The notes: generated by a model not told the origin, from the sequence alone. A DNA stretch of 40,432 nucleotides from Alphaproteobacteria bacterium (GCA_017554365.1 JAFZIM010000049.1:1-40432); one strand, 5' to 3'; shown: positions 17,789-26,168, counted from the first letter of the stretch. Program-made: numbers and translations.

Positions 17789-18406
17789 TTATTTTACAAT
17801 TTTGATTTTTTGATTGTCTTTGACATCAGATAAAATGACAACATCACCTTCTGATAAACCTTTTTTCACAAAAGCATTTTGTGAATCACGACCACCAATT
17901 ACTATTTCACGAATTTCTGCAACATCACCATTTACAACGTATACATTATTTCCTTTGATAGCAGATACAGGGACATAAAAACCATTTGCCACGATTTCAA
18001 CATATTGCAAACCATTTTTACAAGATTTAGTTTTTATAACATACATACCTGAATCTAAATCTATATTCTTTGATACAGAAATAATTTTCCCATCGCCAAT
18101 TTTCTGATTTGTTTTGAAAAGATTTATACGACCACTTGAAACATAAGCACGATTATTTTTAATATTTAATGGTTCGTATAAAATTCCATCTTTTTTTTCT
18201 ATTTTTAATGTTTCCACAGGCAATCCATATTCAATATTATTGCGTGCAATATTAAATACATTTGTATTTTGTTCCTGATTTATAAGATAAAATCTATATC
18301 CAAAACATATAACGACAAAAGCAATGAATATTGTATAAAGTATTGCTTTTGATTTACGAGTTTTTAATTTTTTAACAATATTTTCTATTCTTTCTGTCTT
18401 AGTCAT
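17789..18406 (-). CDS. Reduced periplasmic adaptor (HlyD/MFP-like) subunit
   Basis: Probable membrane-fusion protein linking the RND pump to the outer-membrane channel. Seen in 205 aa: a cytoplasmic basic N-terminus, one membrane helix (about 22-42), and a periplasmic part whose end matches the membrane-proximal domain of such adaptors (VPVSAIKGNNVYVV, then IGGRDSQNAFVKKGLSEGDVVI). The long alpha-hairpin and flanking lipoyl motifs of a 350-400 aa adaptor are not recognisable. Start: the ATG at 18406 has AGGTGA at good spacing and lies 1 nt behind the tolC stop; a GTG at 18415 is possible but worse. A full adaptor is not found nearby. Confidence 0.65.
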   Translation of the reverse strand: MTKTERIENIVKKLKTRKSKAILYTIFIAFVVICFGYRFYLINQEQNTNVFNIARNNIEYGLPVETLKIEKKDGILYEPLNIKNNRAYVSSGRINLFKTNQKIGDGKIISVSKNIDLDSGMYVIKTKSCKNGLQYVEIVANGFYVPVSAIKGNNVYVVNGDVAEIREIVIGGRDSQNAFVKKGLSEGDVVILSDVKDNQKIKIVK

Positions 18407-18407
18407 A

Positions 18408-19715
18408 TTATTCACCTAATTTCTTTATTGCCTGAGCAGACATTAAAATATCATATTTTGCCTTTAATACAGCCATATCTGTTTGATATAAAGCACTTGA
18501 AACATCTGATAATTCTATGGCAGAAGTTTGACCTGTAGCAAAACGATTTACAGAAACATCGTATGCTTTTTGTGCCAAATTATATGCTTCATTTAATTTA
18601 TCAAGATTATTGCAAAGGTGTTTATATTTATTTACAGCCGTATTATATTCTTCTGTTTTTAATTTCTTGGATTTATCTAAATCTTGACGGGCAGATTCTG
18701 CATTCATCGCTTCTATGGTTGCATTAGCAGAATGAATTCCACCATTAAACAAAGGAACCTTTAACGCCAATCCCCAATATGCAGATTGATCACCTTTTCT
18801 GTCGAACATATTTCCAACTTCTGTTCCCATCGCATAATAGGAATAAGAACCCACAGCAGCCAATGTAGGCAACATACCGGAACGTTTAGAAGACGCATTT
18901 GATTCATACAATTTAATTTGTTTTTGATAAATATCCCATTCAGGATTTGATTTTAATTGTTTTTCTTCAATCGCCCCAAATTTATCTGGAAATTCATCTG
19001 TTAAAACAATTGTTTCGTTTATATCAATGCCTGACATAATTTTCAACATTCTGTATGCAGTATCACGATTAAATTCTGCATCAGACAAATTGATTTCTTT
19101 GCGTGCAATATCTGATTCTATTTTTATTAAATTACTGCGATTAGCACGTCCAGCTGCAGTTAATTTCTTTTTTGCAACACGTGCATTATTTAAATCTTTT
19201 TGGCTGGCACGAACAATACCATCTGTCATCTTTGCAGTCCAATAAAGATTTGCAGCGGCATATTTCACTTCACGCAAAGTTAAATCTTTTGCAGATTTAG
19301 AAATATCAATTGCATCATGCATTGCATCAACTGCATTACCTATTTTTCCAAAAGTATATATTGGTTGTGTTATCTGAATTTCTGCCATAACCATATTATC
19401 TGGTATTTCTGATACAGGCAAAATATGTCCCAACAAAGCACCAATATCAGATGGAATTTTCACACCTTGACTATTAGTTGGATTCGTAGGGTCAAATAAA
19501 TTCATATAAGAAATTGTCCCATCAATAGACATCCAACGATTTGCATTTACTGCGCTTAATTGTGCTTTTGCCTTTTTTATATTTGCATCTGCAGTTTTAA
19601 CATCATTGGATTCTTTAACGACTTTATCAACAACGTCTTGTAATGATAAATCAAGCGCATAAGCATTTGGCAAAACCATAATCGCACTTATCAAAGCCAA
19701 TAAAAATTTACGCAT
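18408..19715 (-). CDS. TolC-family outer-membrane efflux protein
   Basis: Outer-membrane channel with periplasmic helical tunnel. Seen: signal peptide at residues 1-20, then two repeated halves rich in long amphipathic helices, as in TolC: first LQDVVDKVVKESNDVKTADANIKKAKAQL, then EWDIYQKQIKLYESNASSKRSGMLPTL. Family markers include GLALKVPLFNGG and ATGQTSAIELSDVSSALYQT near the end. The 435 aa length is normal. It overlaps the marR gene by 8 nt and has a GGAGG ribosome site, so expression follows MarR. Confidence 0.88.
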   Translation of the reverse strand: MRKFLLALISAIMVLPNAYALDLSLQDVVDKVVKESNDVKTADANIKKAKAQLSAVNANRWMSIDGTISYMNLFDPTNPTNSQGVKIPSDIGALLGHILPVSEIPDNMVMAEIQITQPIYTFGKIGNAVDAMHDAIDISKSAKDLTLREVKYAAANLYWTAKMTDGIVRASQKDLNNARVAKKKLTAAGRANRSNLIKIESDIARKEINLSDAEFNRDTAYRMLKIMSGIDINETIVLTDEFPDKFGAIEEKQLKSNPEWDIYQKQIKLYESNASSKRSGMLPTLAAVGSYSYYAMGTEVGNMFDRKGDQSAYWGLALKVPLFNGGIHSANATIEAMNAESARQDLDKSKKLKTEEYNTAVNKYKHLCNNLDKLNEAYNLAQKAYDVSVNRFATGQTSAIELSDVSSALYQTDMAVLKAKYDILMSAQAIKKLGE

Positions 19716-20157
19716 TTGCTGCCTCCAATTTCTTTAAAAGACCATTCATAGTTTTAACCGTTTCAGCCAAAGCATCTTCATCTTCTTCTGGCAATGCCTT
19801 GCACAAAGATTCAACACCTTTCATAAATTTATCTATTAATTTTTCAGCCAATGCTTTGCCTGATTTGCTTACTTCATACCAAGTATCCCTGTGGTCATTT
19901 TCATCGATAGAACGAACAACTAATTTATCTGCTTCAAGTTTTCTAAATACTGAACATAAATTAGCAGTAGAAATAACTTCGCGGTTTGCAAAATCTTTCA
20001 ATTTGATTTTTCCAGCCAAATACAAACGCACCAAAACAGACATCTGTTGTCTTGAATTTTTAGACACTTCTTCAAAAAGCAAATTTAACCTGCTTGATAA
20101 ACGACCAATTATACGCATATTTTCGGCCATTAATTGTGTCACTTCTGTATGAGTCAT
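19708..20157 (-). CDS. MarR-family transcriptional regulator
   Basis: Winged-helix repressor of about 149 aa, expected to bind as a dimer to palindromic DNA and to release it on ligand binding. Seen: MSVLVRLYLAGKIKLKDFANREVISTANLCSVFRKLEADKLVVRSIDENDHRDTWYEV spread over residues about 40-105, with the wing motif NDHRDTWYEVSKSGKAL, and a C-terminal dimerisation helix. First gene of the efflux operon. A perfect palindrome overlaps its own -10 box, so it very probably autoregulates the whole operon. Ribosome site AAAAGGA. Confidence 0.9.
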   Translation of the reverse strand: MTHTEVTQLMAENMRIIGRLSSRLNLLFEEVSKNSRQQMSVLVRLYLAGKIKLKDFANREVISTANLCSVFRKLEADKLVVRSIDENDHRDTWYEVSKSGKALAEKLIDKFMKGVESLCKALPEEDEDALAETVKTMNGLLKKLEAANA

Positions 20158-20188
20158 ATTATAAATCCTTTTAATTATTTACAAATTA

Positions 20189-20211
20189 AATCATTAAAAA
20201 CTTTAATGATT
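20189..20211. promoter_or_regulatory. Putative MarR operator palindrome
   Basis: Perfect 10-bp inverted repeat AATCATTAAA (20189-20198) / TTTAATGATT (20202-20211) with a 3-nt spacer. It covers the -10 and predicted start site of the marR promoter, the usual place for an autorepressor operator. Confidence 0.7.
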
Positions 20212-20236
20212 ATATATTTTTACAAAAAAAATGCAA
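20209..20236 (-). promoter_or_regulatory. Promoter of the marR-tolC-adaptor-RND operon
   Basis: On the minus strand TTGCAT (20236-20231), 16-nt spacer, consensus TATAAT (20214-20209). Transcription would start about 20202 inside the palindrome, giving a leader of about 45 nt with an AAAAGGA ribosome site. Confidence 0.65.
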
Positions 20237-20295
20237 GCAGTATTTTATAATTTTTTTACGCGATTTATGGTAGAATTGTATAAAAGGTATAAAAC

Positions 20296-20877
20296 ATGAA
20301 AAGCAAAGTTTTTAAATCTGGCACAAAATCTGTAAAACAAATGGGAACTATGTATTATCATGGTTCTGACACTGAAATTATCGGTAATGTTTTACAACCC
20401 AAAAAACAAAAAACACATGACCACGACAAAATTGTTAATGCTGTTTTTCTGAGTCCAGATATAACTTATTCAAAATTATTTGCGATACGCAAATGTATTG
20501 GTGGCGACGGGGAAATTTTAATAACTTTCAATGACACAGACGGAAAAAATAGAATATACCTTAATCAATTATCAAAACACATAAAACCCTATTTTTATAT
20601 TTATAGTGCGAAAGAATCTAAAACCAGCCCATTTATCCGTGATTCATACAAAGAATATTATTCTTTAAGTCCAGTCGACATAATTGAAAAAAAGAAACTT
20701 AGCGTCGTCAAAGAATTAAGTAAATTAAATTGCGAAGTTTATATACTCGACGAACCAATCAAAGACCACAAAGTCGGAAAACACCACCGCGTTGACTTAA
20801 AAGACATCATATCCAACCAGCCAGGCAATTCAGTTATAAACACAATACGCACAATGGCTGATTTTATAAGATATTAA
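20296..20877 (+). CDS. Unknown protein with ADP-ribosyltransferase-like motifs
   Basis: 193 aa, no signal peptide or membrane helix. The N-terminus has YYHGSDTEI (His22) and then NAVFLSPDITYSKLFA (about 48-63). This pattern of HGS followed by a strand ending in [VF]xLSxDxxxA is seen in the ART/PARP-like fold, where such residues contact NAD+ or form the pocket edge. A candidate third position is Glu120 in SYKEYYSLSPVDII. The last third is Lys/His-rich. AAAGG lies 9 nt before the ATG. Transcribed alone, just upstream of tRNA-Gln. The assignment is tentative and enzyme activity is not shown by the sequence. Confidence 0.75.
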   Translation: MKSKVFKSGTKSVKQMGTMYYHGSDTEIIGNVLQPKKQKTHDHDKIVNAVFLSPDITYSKLFAIRKCIGGDGEILITFNDTDGKNRIYLNQLSKHIKPYFYIYSAKESKTSPFIRDSYKEYYSLSPVDIIEKKKLSVVKELSKLNCEVYILDEPIKDHKVGKHHRVDLKDIISNQPGNSVINTIRTMADFIRY

Positions 20878-20936
20878 GATAAATCGAAAATTTTTATTGC
20901 AAAAGCAAAGAAAGTATATATAATAACCAAAGTCAT

Positions 20937-21010
20937 TGGAGCGTCGTCTAATGGTAGGACAAGAGATTTTGGTTCTCTTTATCATGGTTCGAATCCGTGC
21001 GCTCCAACCA
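20937..21010 (+). tRNA. tRNA-Gln (anticodon TTG)
   Basis: Full cloverleaf of 74 nt. Acceptor arms TGGAGCG (20937-20943) / CGCTCCA (21000-21006), anticodon stem AGAGA / TCTCT with loop TTTTGGT (anticodon TTG), T arm CATGG-TTCGAAT-CCGTG, and CCA encoded at 21008-21010. Confidence 0.95.
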
Positions 21011-21018
21011 AAATTAAA

Positions 21019-21042
21019 AAGCACCCTTTTGGGTGATTTTTT
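21019..21042. terminator. Bidirectional rho-independent terminator
   Basis: Stem CACCC (21022-21026) / GGGTG (21031-21035), TTTT loop, T run after it on the plus strand and on the minus strand as well. It separates tRNA-Gln from the convergent HAD gene. Confidence 0.8.
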
Positions 21043-21721
21043 ATTTCTTGGCGAATTCGTCTATTAAAACATTTACATCTTTCATATTATTGCAAACACC
21101 GATAACACCATGACTTTTGCAAATTTCTTCATATTCAGGCGTATTATTACCGGTTGCACCTGTGAATGCTATACATGCCATATTTGCAGATTTTGCCGCC
21201 AGAAAATCATTAACACTATCACCTATGACAACACAATCTTTGGCATCATAATTTTTAGTTTTAGCGGCTAATAAAAATATATCTGGGTTTGGTTTCCCAT
21301 GTTCAACCATATCTATGGTAAAGAAATCAGATTCTGACATATATTTTTTTATCCACTGAAATTGTGTCATTTTCCATTTATGTTGTTCTGCCGTTGCACC
21401 TGTTGCAATACAATGTTCAAATTTATCGTTTGCCATTACATTTTCAACACCATCAATTGCAACCATATAATTCGTCCCAAAGAAAACTTCTTTTTCAGAA
21501 ATTTTGTTCATAAAATCATCATCAAGTTTCAAATTTGGTATATATTTTTCTAATCTTTCACGACGCGTTTTATCAGAAACCCCGACCAATAAATCTTGCT
21601 TTTCTTTATCTGATAAATTTATATTTTTTTCGTCTGATAATACTTCGTCCCACGCACGAACCCATAATTTTTCGCTATCTGCAATAACACCATCAAAATC
21701 CCATATCATTAATTTTTTCAT
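21041..21721 (-). CDS. HAD-superfamily phosphatase (phosphoglucomutase/phosphoglycolate-like)
   Basis: Soluble HAD hydrolase of 226 aa with a helical cap of the beta-phosphoglucomutase/phosphoglycolate phosphatase type; substrate unknown. Seen: motif I IWDFDGVIADSEKLW, a cap with DKEKQDLLVGVSDKTRRERL, motif II CIATGAT, and motifs III/IV in HGKPNPDIFLLAAKTKN and VVIGDSVNDFLAAKSANM. The ATG overlaps the stop of the upstream YopJ-like gene by 4 nt, so the pair is translationally coupled, which hints at a shared role but does not define it. Confidence 0.87.
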   Translation of the reverse strand: MKKLMIWDFDGVIADSEKLWVRAWDEVLSDEKNINLSDKEKQDLLVGVSDKTRRERLEKYIPNLKLDDDFMNKISEKEVFFGTNYMVAIDGVENVMANDKFEHCIATGATAEQHKWKMTQFQWIKKYMSESDFFTIDMVEHGKPNPDIFLLAAKTKNYDAKDCVVIGDSVNDFLAAKSANMACIAFTGATGNNTPEYEEICKSHGVIGVCNNMKDVNVLIDEFAKK

Positions 21722-22509
21722 ATTATTTCGTGTCCTTTTTGTGTTTTTTGTATTACATCTGTAATTGAATAATTTTTATTTCTTTCAAATAAGTTATTTA
21801 TTTCTTCATCCGACAACACAGGTGGATTTTCAACAAAATCGACCCAATTATCTGATTCTGATAATCTTTGTGCGATTTCACTGGCGACTATGCCACATAC
21901 ATTTTTTCTGCGAGAAATTGGTTTTACATTTTTCATAGTTGTTATATTTTCGTAATGTAAAAATTGCTTGCAATATTGTTTCAAAGCAACCAACAACAAA
22001 TCTATCATGTCTGAATAATCAAAATTTTTATCATACGATATTGTATCTTCTTTATTCATCGCATGTTGTTCAAGAATTACTATGTTCACAGAACTATTTT
22101 CAGGATTAAAATCAAAACCCATCACAGCATAATGTGCTTCACGTGAATCGCCAGGTATCAATAACATTGGAACGATTAATTTATGTTTTTCTTTTATTTC
22201 ATTTACATTATAAAACCTTAATAATTCCAACCAATACCAATCATTTTTTCTTATTTGTATCGCGCCAGTAATCGTATTTTGATATTTATTTATCGCCTGA
22301 TTTGCCAAATTAAAATCATATTCCATATTCTTTAAAACATATTTAAACAGACCCGCTAGATCAAAATAATTTGCACCATGTTGATTTGCATATTGTTTTG
22401 CCAAAAAATTGACATCTGAAACACTATATGGTTTATCGATTGATTTATCATATAATTTATTTGGTTCAGTATGTGCCGATATAACTAAATTCGCGTTTTT
22501 TTCATCCAT
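21718..22509 (-). CDS. Candidate CE-clan (YopJ/C55-like) cysteine protease or acetyltransferase
   Basis: 263 aa, no signal peptide. The order and sequence context of three residues fit the His-Glu/Asp-Cys triad of clan CE: His126 in EAHYAVMGFDF, Glu147 in VNIVILEQHAM and Cys205 in KNVCGIVASEIAQRL. In YopJ the corresponding His, Glu and Cys lie in an H-[FY]-x-[AV]-x-[DF] strand, an LxE/EPA strand and the N-terminal end of a helix, with similar spacing (here 21 and 58 residues). YopJ-family effectors acetylate or cleave host proteins. N- and C-terminal parts are unfamiliar. Overlaps the HAD gene by 4 nt. No secretion system is in the window, so delivery is unknown. Confidence 0.5.
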   Translation of the reverse strand: MDEKNANLVISAHTEPNKLYDKSIDKPYSVSDVNFLAKQYANQHGANYFDLAGLFKYVLKNMEYDFNLANQAINKYQNTITGAIQIRKNDWYWLELLRFYNVNEIKEKHKLIVPMLLIPGDSREAHYAVMGFDFNPENSSVNIVILEQHAMNKEDTISYDKNFDYSDMIDLLLVALKQYCKQFLHYENITTMKNVKPISRRKNVCGIVASEIAQRLSESDNWVDFVENPPVLSDEEINNLFERNKNYSITDVIQKTQKGHEII

Positions 22510-22534
22510 GTTTTAACCTTAGACATTTAATATT

Positions 22535-22564
22535 TTACCATATTTTTATGATTTATGATATAAT
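22535..22564 (+). promoter_or_regulatory. Promoter of the histidine phosphatase gene
   Basis: TTACCA (22535-22540), 18-nt spacer, consensus TATAAT (22559-22564). The predicted start (about 22571) is 3 nt before the ATG, with no ribosome site, so the message is near-leaderless. Confidence 0.5.
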
Positions 22565-22573
22565 CATTATTAT

Positions 22574-23251
22574 ATGAAACAAGAAATTTATATTTTTAGG
22601 CACGGAGAATCCGATTATAATGCTGAAAATCGTATTCAGGGCTGGCTGGATATACCTTTGAATAAAACAGGCACAAGACAGGCAAAAAAATTAGCCAAAA
22701 TTTTATCAACCATAAATTTTGATTGTATTTATACATCGCCTTTGTCACGTGCATTACAGACGGCGACCATGGTTGCAAAACCAAAGAATACAAAAATCAT
22801 TGTCAAAGACGGCCTTCGCGAAAGGGGTTTCGGTGATTTTTCTGGTAAAACATTACGTATACTTGATTTACCAAAAGATTTTCCAATTAATACAAATCAC
22901 GAAATTATAAATATACCTTTGTCTTTAATCAAAGACGCTAATTATATACCACCAAATGGCGAAAGTTATAATATGTTCCGTCAACGCGTATATGATATTA
23001 TGAATGAAATATTACAAAACAACAAAGAAGCAAAAACAATCGGCATTTCGACACATGGTGGGGTTATAGGAATATTCATCAAAGAATATGCAAATTTGTC
23101 TTTGCCACGCGGTGGTGTTCCAAATGCAGAATATGTAAAATTAGAATACGACGGCCAAAAATTTACTATGCCAGAACCACCACATTGGACAATTCAAAAT
23201 AATTTCACAAAAATTTTAAATAAAATTTTGACTTCTATGCATATCAAATAA
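22574..23251 (+). CDS. Histidine phosphatase / phosphoglycerate mutase-like protein
   Basis: Member of the histidine phosphatase superfamily (cofactor-dependent PGAM, GpmB or CobC types). Seen: catalytic RHGESDYNAENRIQGWLDIPL with His10, the YTSPLSRALQTA block, RERGFGDFSGKT containing the second Arg/Glu pair, and the late catalytic His in GISTHGGVIG. The 225 aa length fits. True glycolytic phosphoglycerate mutase activity cannot be separated from a general phosphatase by eye. Transcribed alone between a near-leaderless promoter and a terminator. Confidence 0.88.
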   Translation: MKQEIYIFRHGESDYNAENRIQGWLDIPLNKTGTRQAKKLAKILSTINFDCIYTSPLSRALQTATMVAKPKNTKIIVKDGLRERGFGDFSGKTLRILDLPKDFPINTNHEIINIPLSLIKDANYIPPNGESYNMFRQRVYDIMNEILQNNKEAKTIGISTHGGVIGIFIKEYANLSLPRGGVPNAEYVKLEYDGQKFTMPEPPHWTIQNNFTKILNKILTSMHIK

Positions 23252-23285
23252 AAAATGGGGAAATTAAAAAATTCCCCATTTTGTT
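23251..23285. terminator. Bidirectional rho-independent terminator
   Basis: Long AT-framed hairpin with core TGGGG (about 23256-23260) and CCCCA (about 23274-23278), A/T runs on both sides. Lies between the convergent phosphatase gene and the two-domain unknown gene. Confidence 0.8.
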
Positions 23286-23304
23286 TATTTTTATTATACA
23301 ACTA

Positions 23305-24564
23305 TTATCGGCCCATATTCATGGTCGCAGCATATTCAGGATATTGTCCAATAATGTCCCAATATTTAAGAGCATTAAATGCAGTATAGTCAACATTAAA
23401 AAGACCTCTACTGGCTTCTTTTTTTGCATAACCTTCCATTTGAATTGCCATTAATGCTTCATTTTGAAGTGGGGTTATTTGTTTTCCGATAAGATACAAA
23501 CTAGAATAATCGTTTATTGTGAACATTTCATAGGCCTTTGCCTTGTTAGTATCACGAACAATTATTGTATCATTATTTCCGATTTGCGGGGCATAGCCAT
23601 ATTTTTCAAGTATTTGACAAACATATTCTATACCAGAAGATTTTATGAACTTAGTTTTTTGTTCAGGCCACAACGGAAATTGCTTGTATTCAGAATTTTT
23701 ATTGATATTTGAATATGTCTTTTGTTCATTATATTTTGAAAAACTATAATCAAATTCATATTCTTCAAATACCCTGTTAAGAACATCTGGTTTTATAGAA
23801 ATCTGAACCACACCATTTTGAACACGTGTCGCCTTTGTTATTACTGAACGTAATAAAGCCATCAAAACCAATCTTAAAACATCAACCCTGGTTGACCACC
23901 CATCAACATGCGGATCATCAGGAGGCGGCACAGAACCACTTTGATATTGCCGATTCCAATCTTGTGATGGTGGAGGTGGTGGATTACCGCCATTTCCACC
24001 CCCTGAATTATTACCGCCATTTCCACCGCCCGGATTTCCATTTGGGTTATTAGGTGGTGGAGGTGGTGCATAAGCATTTTCTGATCTGCGTTTTATATTT
24101 TCACGCGCAGGTATTTCACCATTTGCCAATAAAATATCCCTTACCTGCATTTTTGCGATTTCATAATGCCCTTCGCGATTACCATATACATCTTCTTCAA
24201 TAACACGTTGCAGAACGAGTAATTCTAAATTTGGATCTGCATTTTTAAGAACAGATACGAAATCTTGTCTGGATTCTAAGATAAATCGCATATTAGAAAC
24301 CCAAATATCATCAGGTATCAAATAACGATATTGATTTATCAAATATTCTATTTTATGCAATATAGCGTCTTCTACACCAAAAATTTCTGTTTCGCTATAT
24401 TCTATAGATGTAAGAATATCAAGCGCTTCTAGTACAACTTCTTCGGTTGGGTTATTATCAACAATTGTTCCTATTTTCAATGTTAAATCACCAATTGCCT
24501 TTGGCGATTTATCATACATTCCTGATTTTACTTTATTGAATATAACATCGGTCCACCTAGACAT
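23305..24564 (-). CDS. Two-domain protein of unknown function with Pro/Gly/Asn-rich linker
   Basis: Not recognised. 419 aa with no signal peptide. Residues 1-155 are helical and acidic. Residues about 160-215 form a low-complexity linker of proline runs (PPPPP) and GGN repeats. Residues about 225-419 are a second globular domain beginning VDVLRLVLMALLRSVITKAT and ending with short Tyr-rich blocks. The ATG at 24564 has AAGGGG seven nt upstream; an ATG at 24600 is further away. Architecture resembles a scaffold or bait protein more than an enzyme, since no catalytic motif is visible. Terminator shared with the phosphatase gene; separate promoter not identified. Confidence 0.8.
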   Translation of the reverse strand: MSRWTDVIFNKVKSGMYDKSPKAIGDLTLKIGTIVDNNPTEEVVLEALDILTSIEYSETEIFGVEDAILHKIEYLINQYRYLIPDDIWVSNMRFILESRQDFVSVLKNADPNLELLVLQRVIEEDVYGNREGHYEIAKMQVRDILLANGEIPARENIKRRSENAYAPPPPPNNPNGNPGGGNGGNNSGGGNGGNPPPPPSQDWNRQYQSGSVPPPDDPHVDGWSTRVDVLRLVLMALLRSVITKATRVQNGVVQISIKPDVLNRVFEEYEFDYSFSKYNEQKTYSNINKNSEYKQFPLWPEQKTKFIKSSGIEYVCQILEKYGYAPQIGNNDTIIVRDTNKAKAYEMFTINDYSSLYLIGKQITPLQNEALMAIQMEGYAKKEASRGLFNVDYTAFNALKYWDIIGQYPEYAATMNMGR

Positions 24565-24627
24565 TTTATACCCCTTCATTTCATGGGTATATTTTACCAT
24601 AAAACGCCTGATTTTTCAAAATTATTA

Positions 24628-26010
24628 TTAAATATAAACTTCTTTATCTATATTTATATTTTTTACAAACATTTCATCATGTGAAACCAATAATATAGCA
24701 CCAGTATATTGATTTAGTGCGTCTTCTAATATAGATATACTTTTGGTTTCAAGATTATTTGTAGGTTCATCTAAAATCAACAAATCAGGTTGTGATGTTC
24801 CACCCAATACAGATGCCAAAGTCGCCTTTAACAATTCCCCACCAGATAAACAACCAACTTTCTTTGATGAACTATTTCCACGGAATCCAAAATTAGCGGC
24901 TATCACATGTGCATCATGATTTAAACAACCAGAAACTTCCATTATGTTTTCAATTATTGTTTTATTTTTATTTAACAAAGATAAATCTTGGTTTATATAT
25001 GCCATATCGCCATGTGTTTTTATAATCCCGTCTTTTGCAGTTAATTCACCCATAATTATTTTTATCAAAGTCGTTTTTCCAGAACCATTTTTTCCAACCA
25101 ATCTGATTCTTGATTTTCCATACATTACAAAATTGAATTTATCAAAAATCTTTTTATTTCCATATTCAAAAGACATATCTGAAATATTTATCAATTCTTT
25201 GCTATAAAAATCTTTCCTTGGCATTGGTATTTTTATTTTTTCATTTCGCATTTGTTCTGACAAAGATTGTTGAATTGATATTTGTTCTTCTAACTTCTTT
25301 TGAATAATGATACGTTTTTTTGCTTCTGTTTCCTGACTTTTACCCTTTAAAGCATTGGCAGCCAATCTGCTTCGTTTTGAATTATTGATTTCTTTTTTCT
25401 GTTTTGATTCATGATGCTGACGTGTATTTTGTGCGATATTCATTGTGTCATTTAATCTGTTAATAGATTTCTGGGCATTTGCATATTTAGAATTTAACAA
25501 TTCTATTTCACGTTCTTTCTGATTTATATAAAAATCATAATTACCGCCATAGGTTTTAATTTGCCCGTTTGATAATTCTATGATTTTATCCATTTGTTGC
25601 AAAAGTTCCCTGTCGTGTGAAACAACAACAATACCATTTGGATATGTATTTAAATGATTAAAAAATATTTGTTTTGAATCGCTATCAAGATTATTTGTCG
25701 GTTCATCAAGTAATAAAATATCTGCCCCTGATTCAAAAGCACGCATCAAAGCAAACATTTGTTGTTCACCCCCGCTTTTAGATTCAGAAACATTTATTTG
25801 ATTTAACAAAAACACATCTGCATTTTTATTTATTACCCCATTATCAGCAAATAAATCCCCTGACAACAATTTTAACAAAGTTGTTTTCCCAGAACCATTG
25901 TCGCCAATAATTGCCACGTGTTCGTTGTCATTAAAAGCAACATTAACACCATTCAACAAATTATTGTCGTCATATCCAAAATATACATTTGATAAAGAAA
26001 TGAAAGCCAT
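24628..26010 (-). CDS. ABC-F family ATPase (duplicated ABC domains)
   Basis: Soluble ABC-F protein with two nucleotide-binding domains joined by a charged coiled linker; members act on the ribosome as translation factors or antibiotic-protection proteins. Domain 1: Walker A GDNGSGKTTLLKLL, signature KSGGEQQMFALMRAF, Walker B ILLLDEPTNNLD. Linker about 185-250 with many Lys/Asn. Domain 2: Walker A GKNGSGKTTLIKII, signature LSGGELLKATLA, DLLILDEPTNNLE. Second-domain switch SHDEMF is kept. 460 aa is short for the housekeeping Ets/Uup types and closer to the compact resistance types, but the linker does not allow a subfamily call. Start at 26010 has AGGGG. Confidence 0.88.
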   Translation of the reverse strand: MAFISLSNVYFGYDDNNLLNGVNVAFNDNEHVAIIGDNGSGKTTLLKLLSGDLFADNGVINKNADVFLLNQINVSESKSGGEQQMFALMRAFESGADILLLDEPTNNLDSDSKQIFFNHLNTYPNGIVVVSHDRELLQQMDKIIELSNGQIKTYGGNYDFYINQKEREIELLNSKYANAQKSINRLNDTMNIAQNTRQHHESKQKKEINNSKRSRLAANALKGKSQETEAKKRIIIQKKLEEQISIQQSLSEQMRNEKIKIPMPRKDFYSKELINISDMSFEYGNKKIFDKFNFVMYGKSRIRLVGKNGSGKTTLIKIIMGELTAKDGIIKTHGDMAYINQDLSLLNKNKTIIENIMEVSGCLNHDAHVIAANFGFRGNSSSKKVGCLSGGELLKATLASVLGGTSQPDLLILDEPTNNLETKSISILEDALNQYTGAILLVSHDEMFVKNINIDKEVYI

Positions 26011-26168
26011 AATAAAACCCCTATATTGCAATTAAACCAGCACATATTTTCTATGTGCAACAAATATAAAAATTACAATATTACATACGCATCGGGTTTT
26101 ATCCTTTTTAATGATTACACATTATATTCTAGCAACCCAAATTCAAAAGTCAATTTTTATTGTAAAAA

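Noticed and set aside
20254..20284. Possible promoter for the ART-like gene (TATAAA at 20279)
   Set aside because: The -35 match is poor at any allowed spacing, so it was not listed.
20937..21042. tRNA-Gln as an attachment site for a mobile element
   Set aside because: No integrase gene and no second copy of the tRNA 3' end were seen in the window.
23940..24080. Repetitive GGN/CCN stretch that could look like a CRISPR or tandem repeat array
   Set aside because: It lies in frame inside a protein gene as a Pro/Gly/Asn linker; the units are irregular and there are no spacers.
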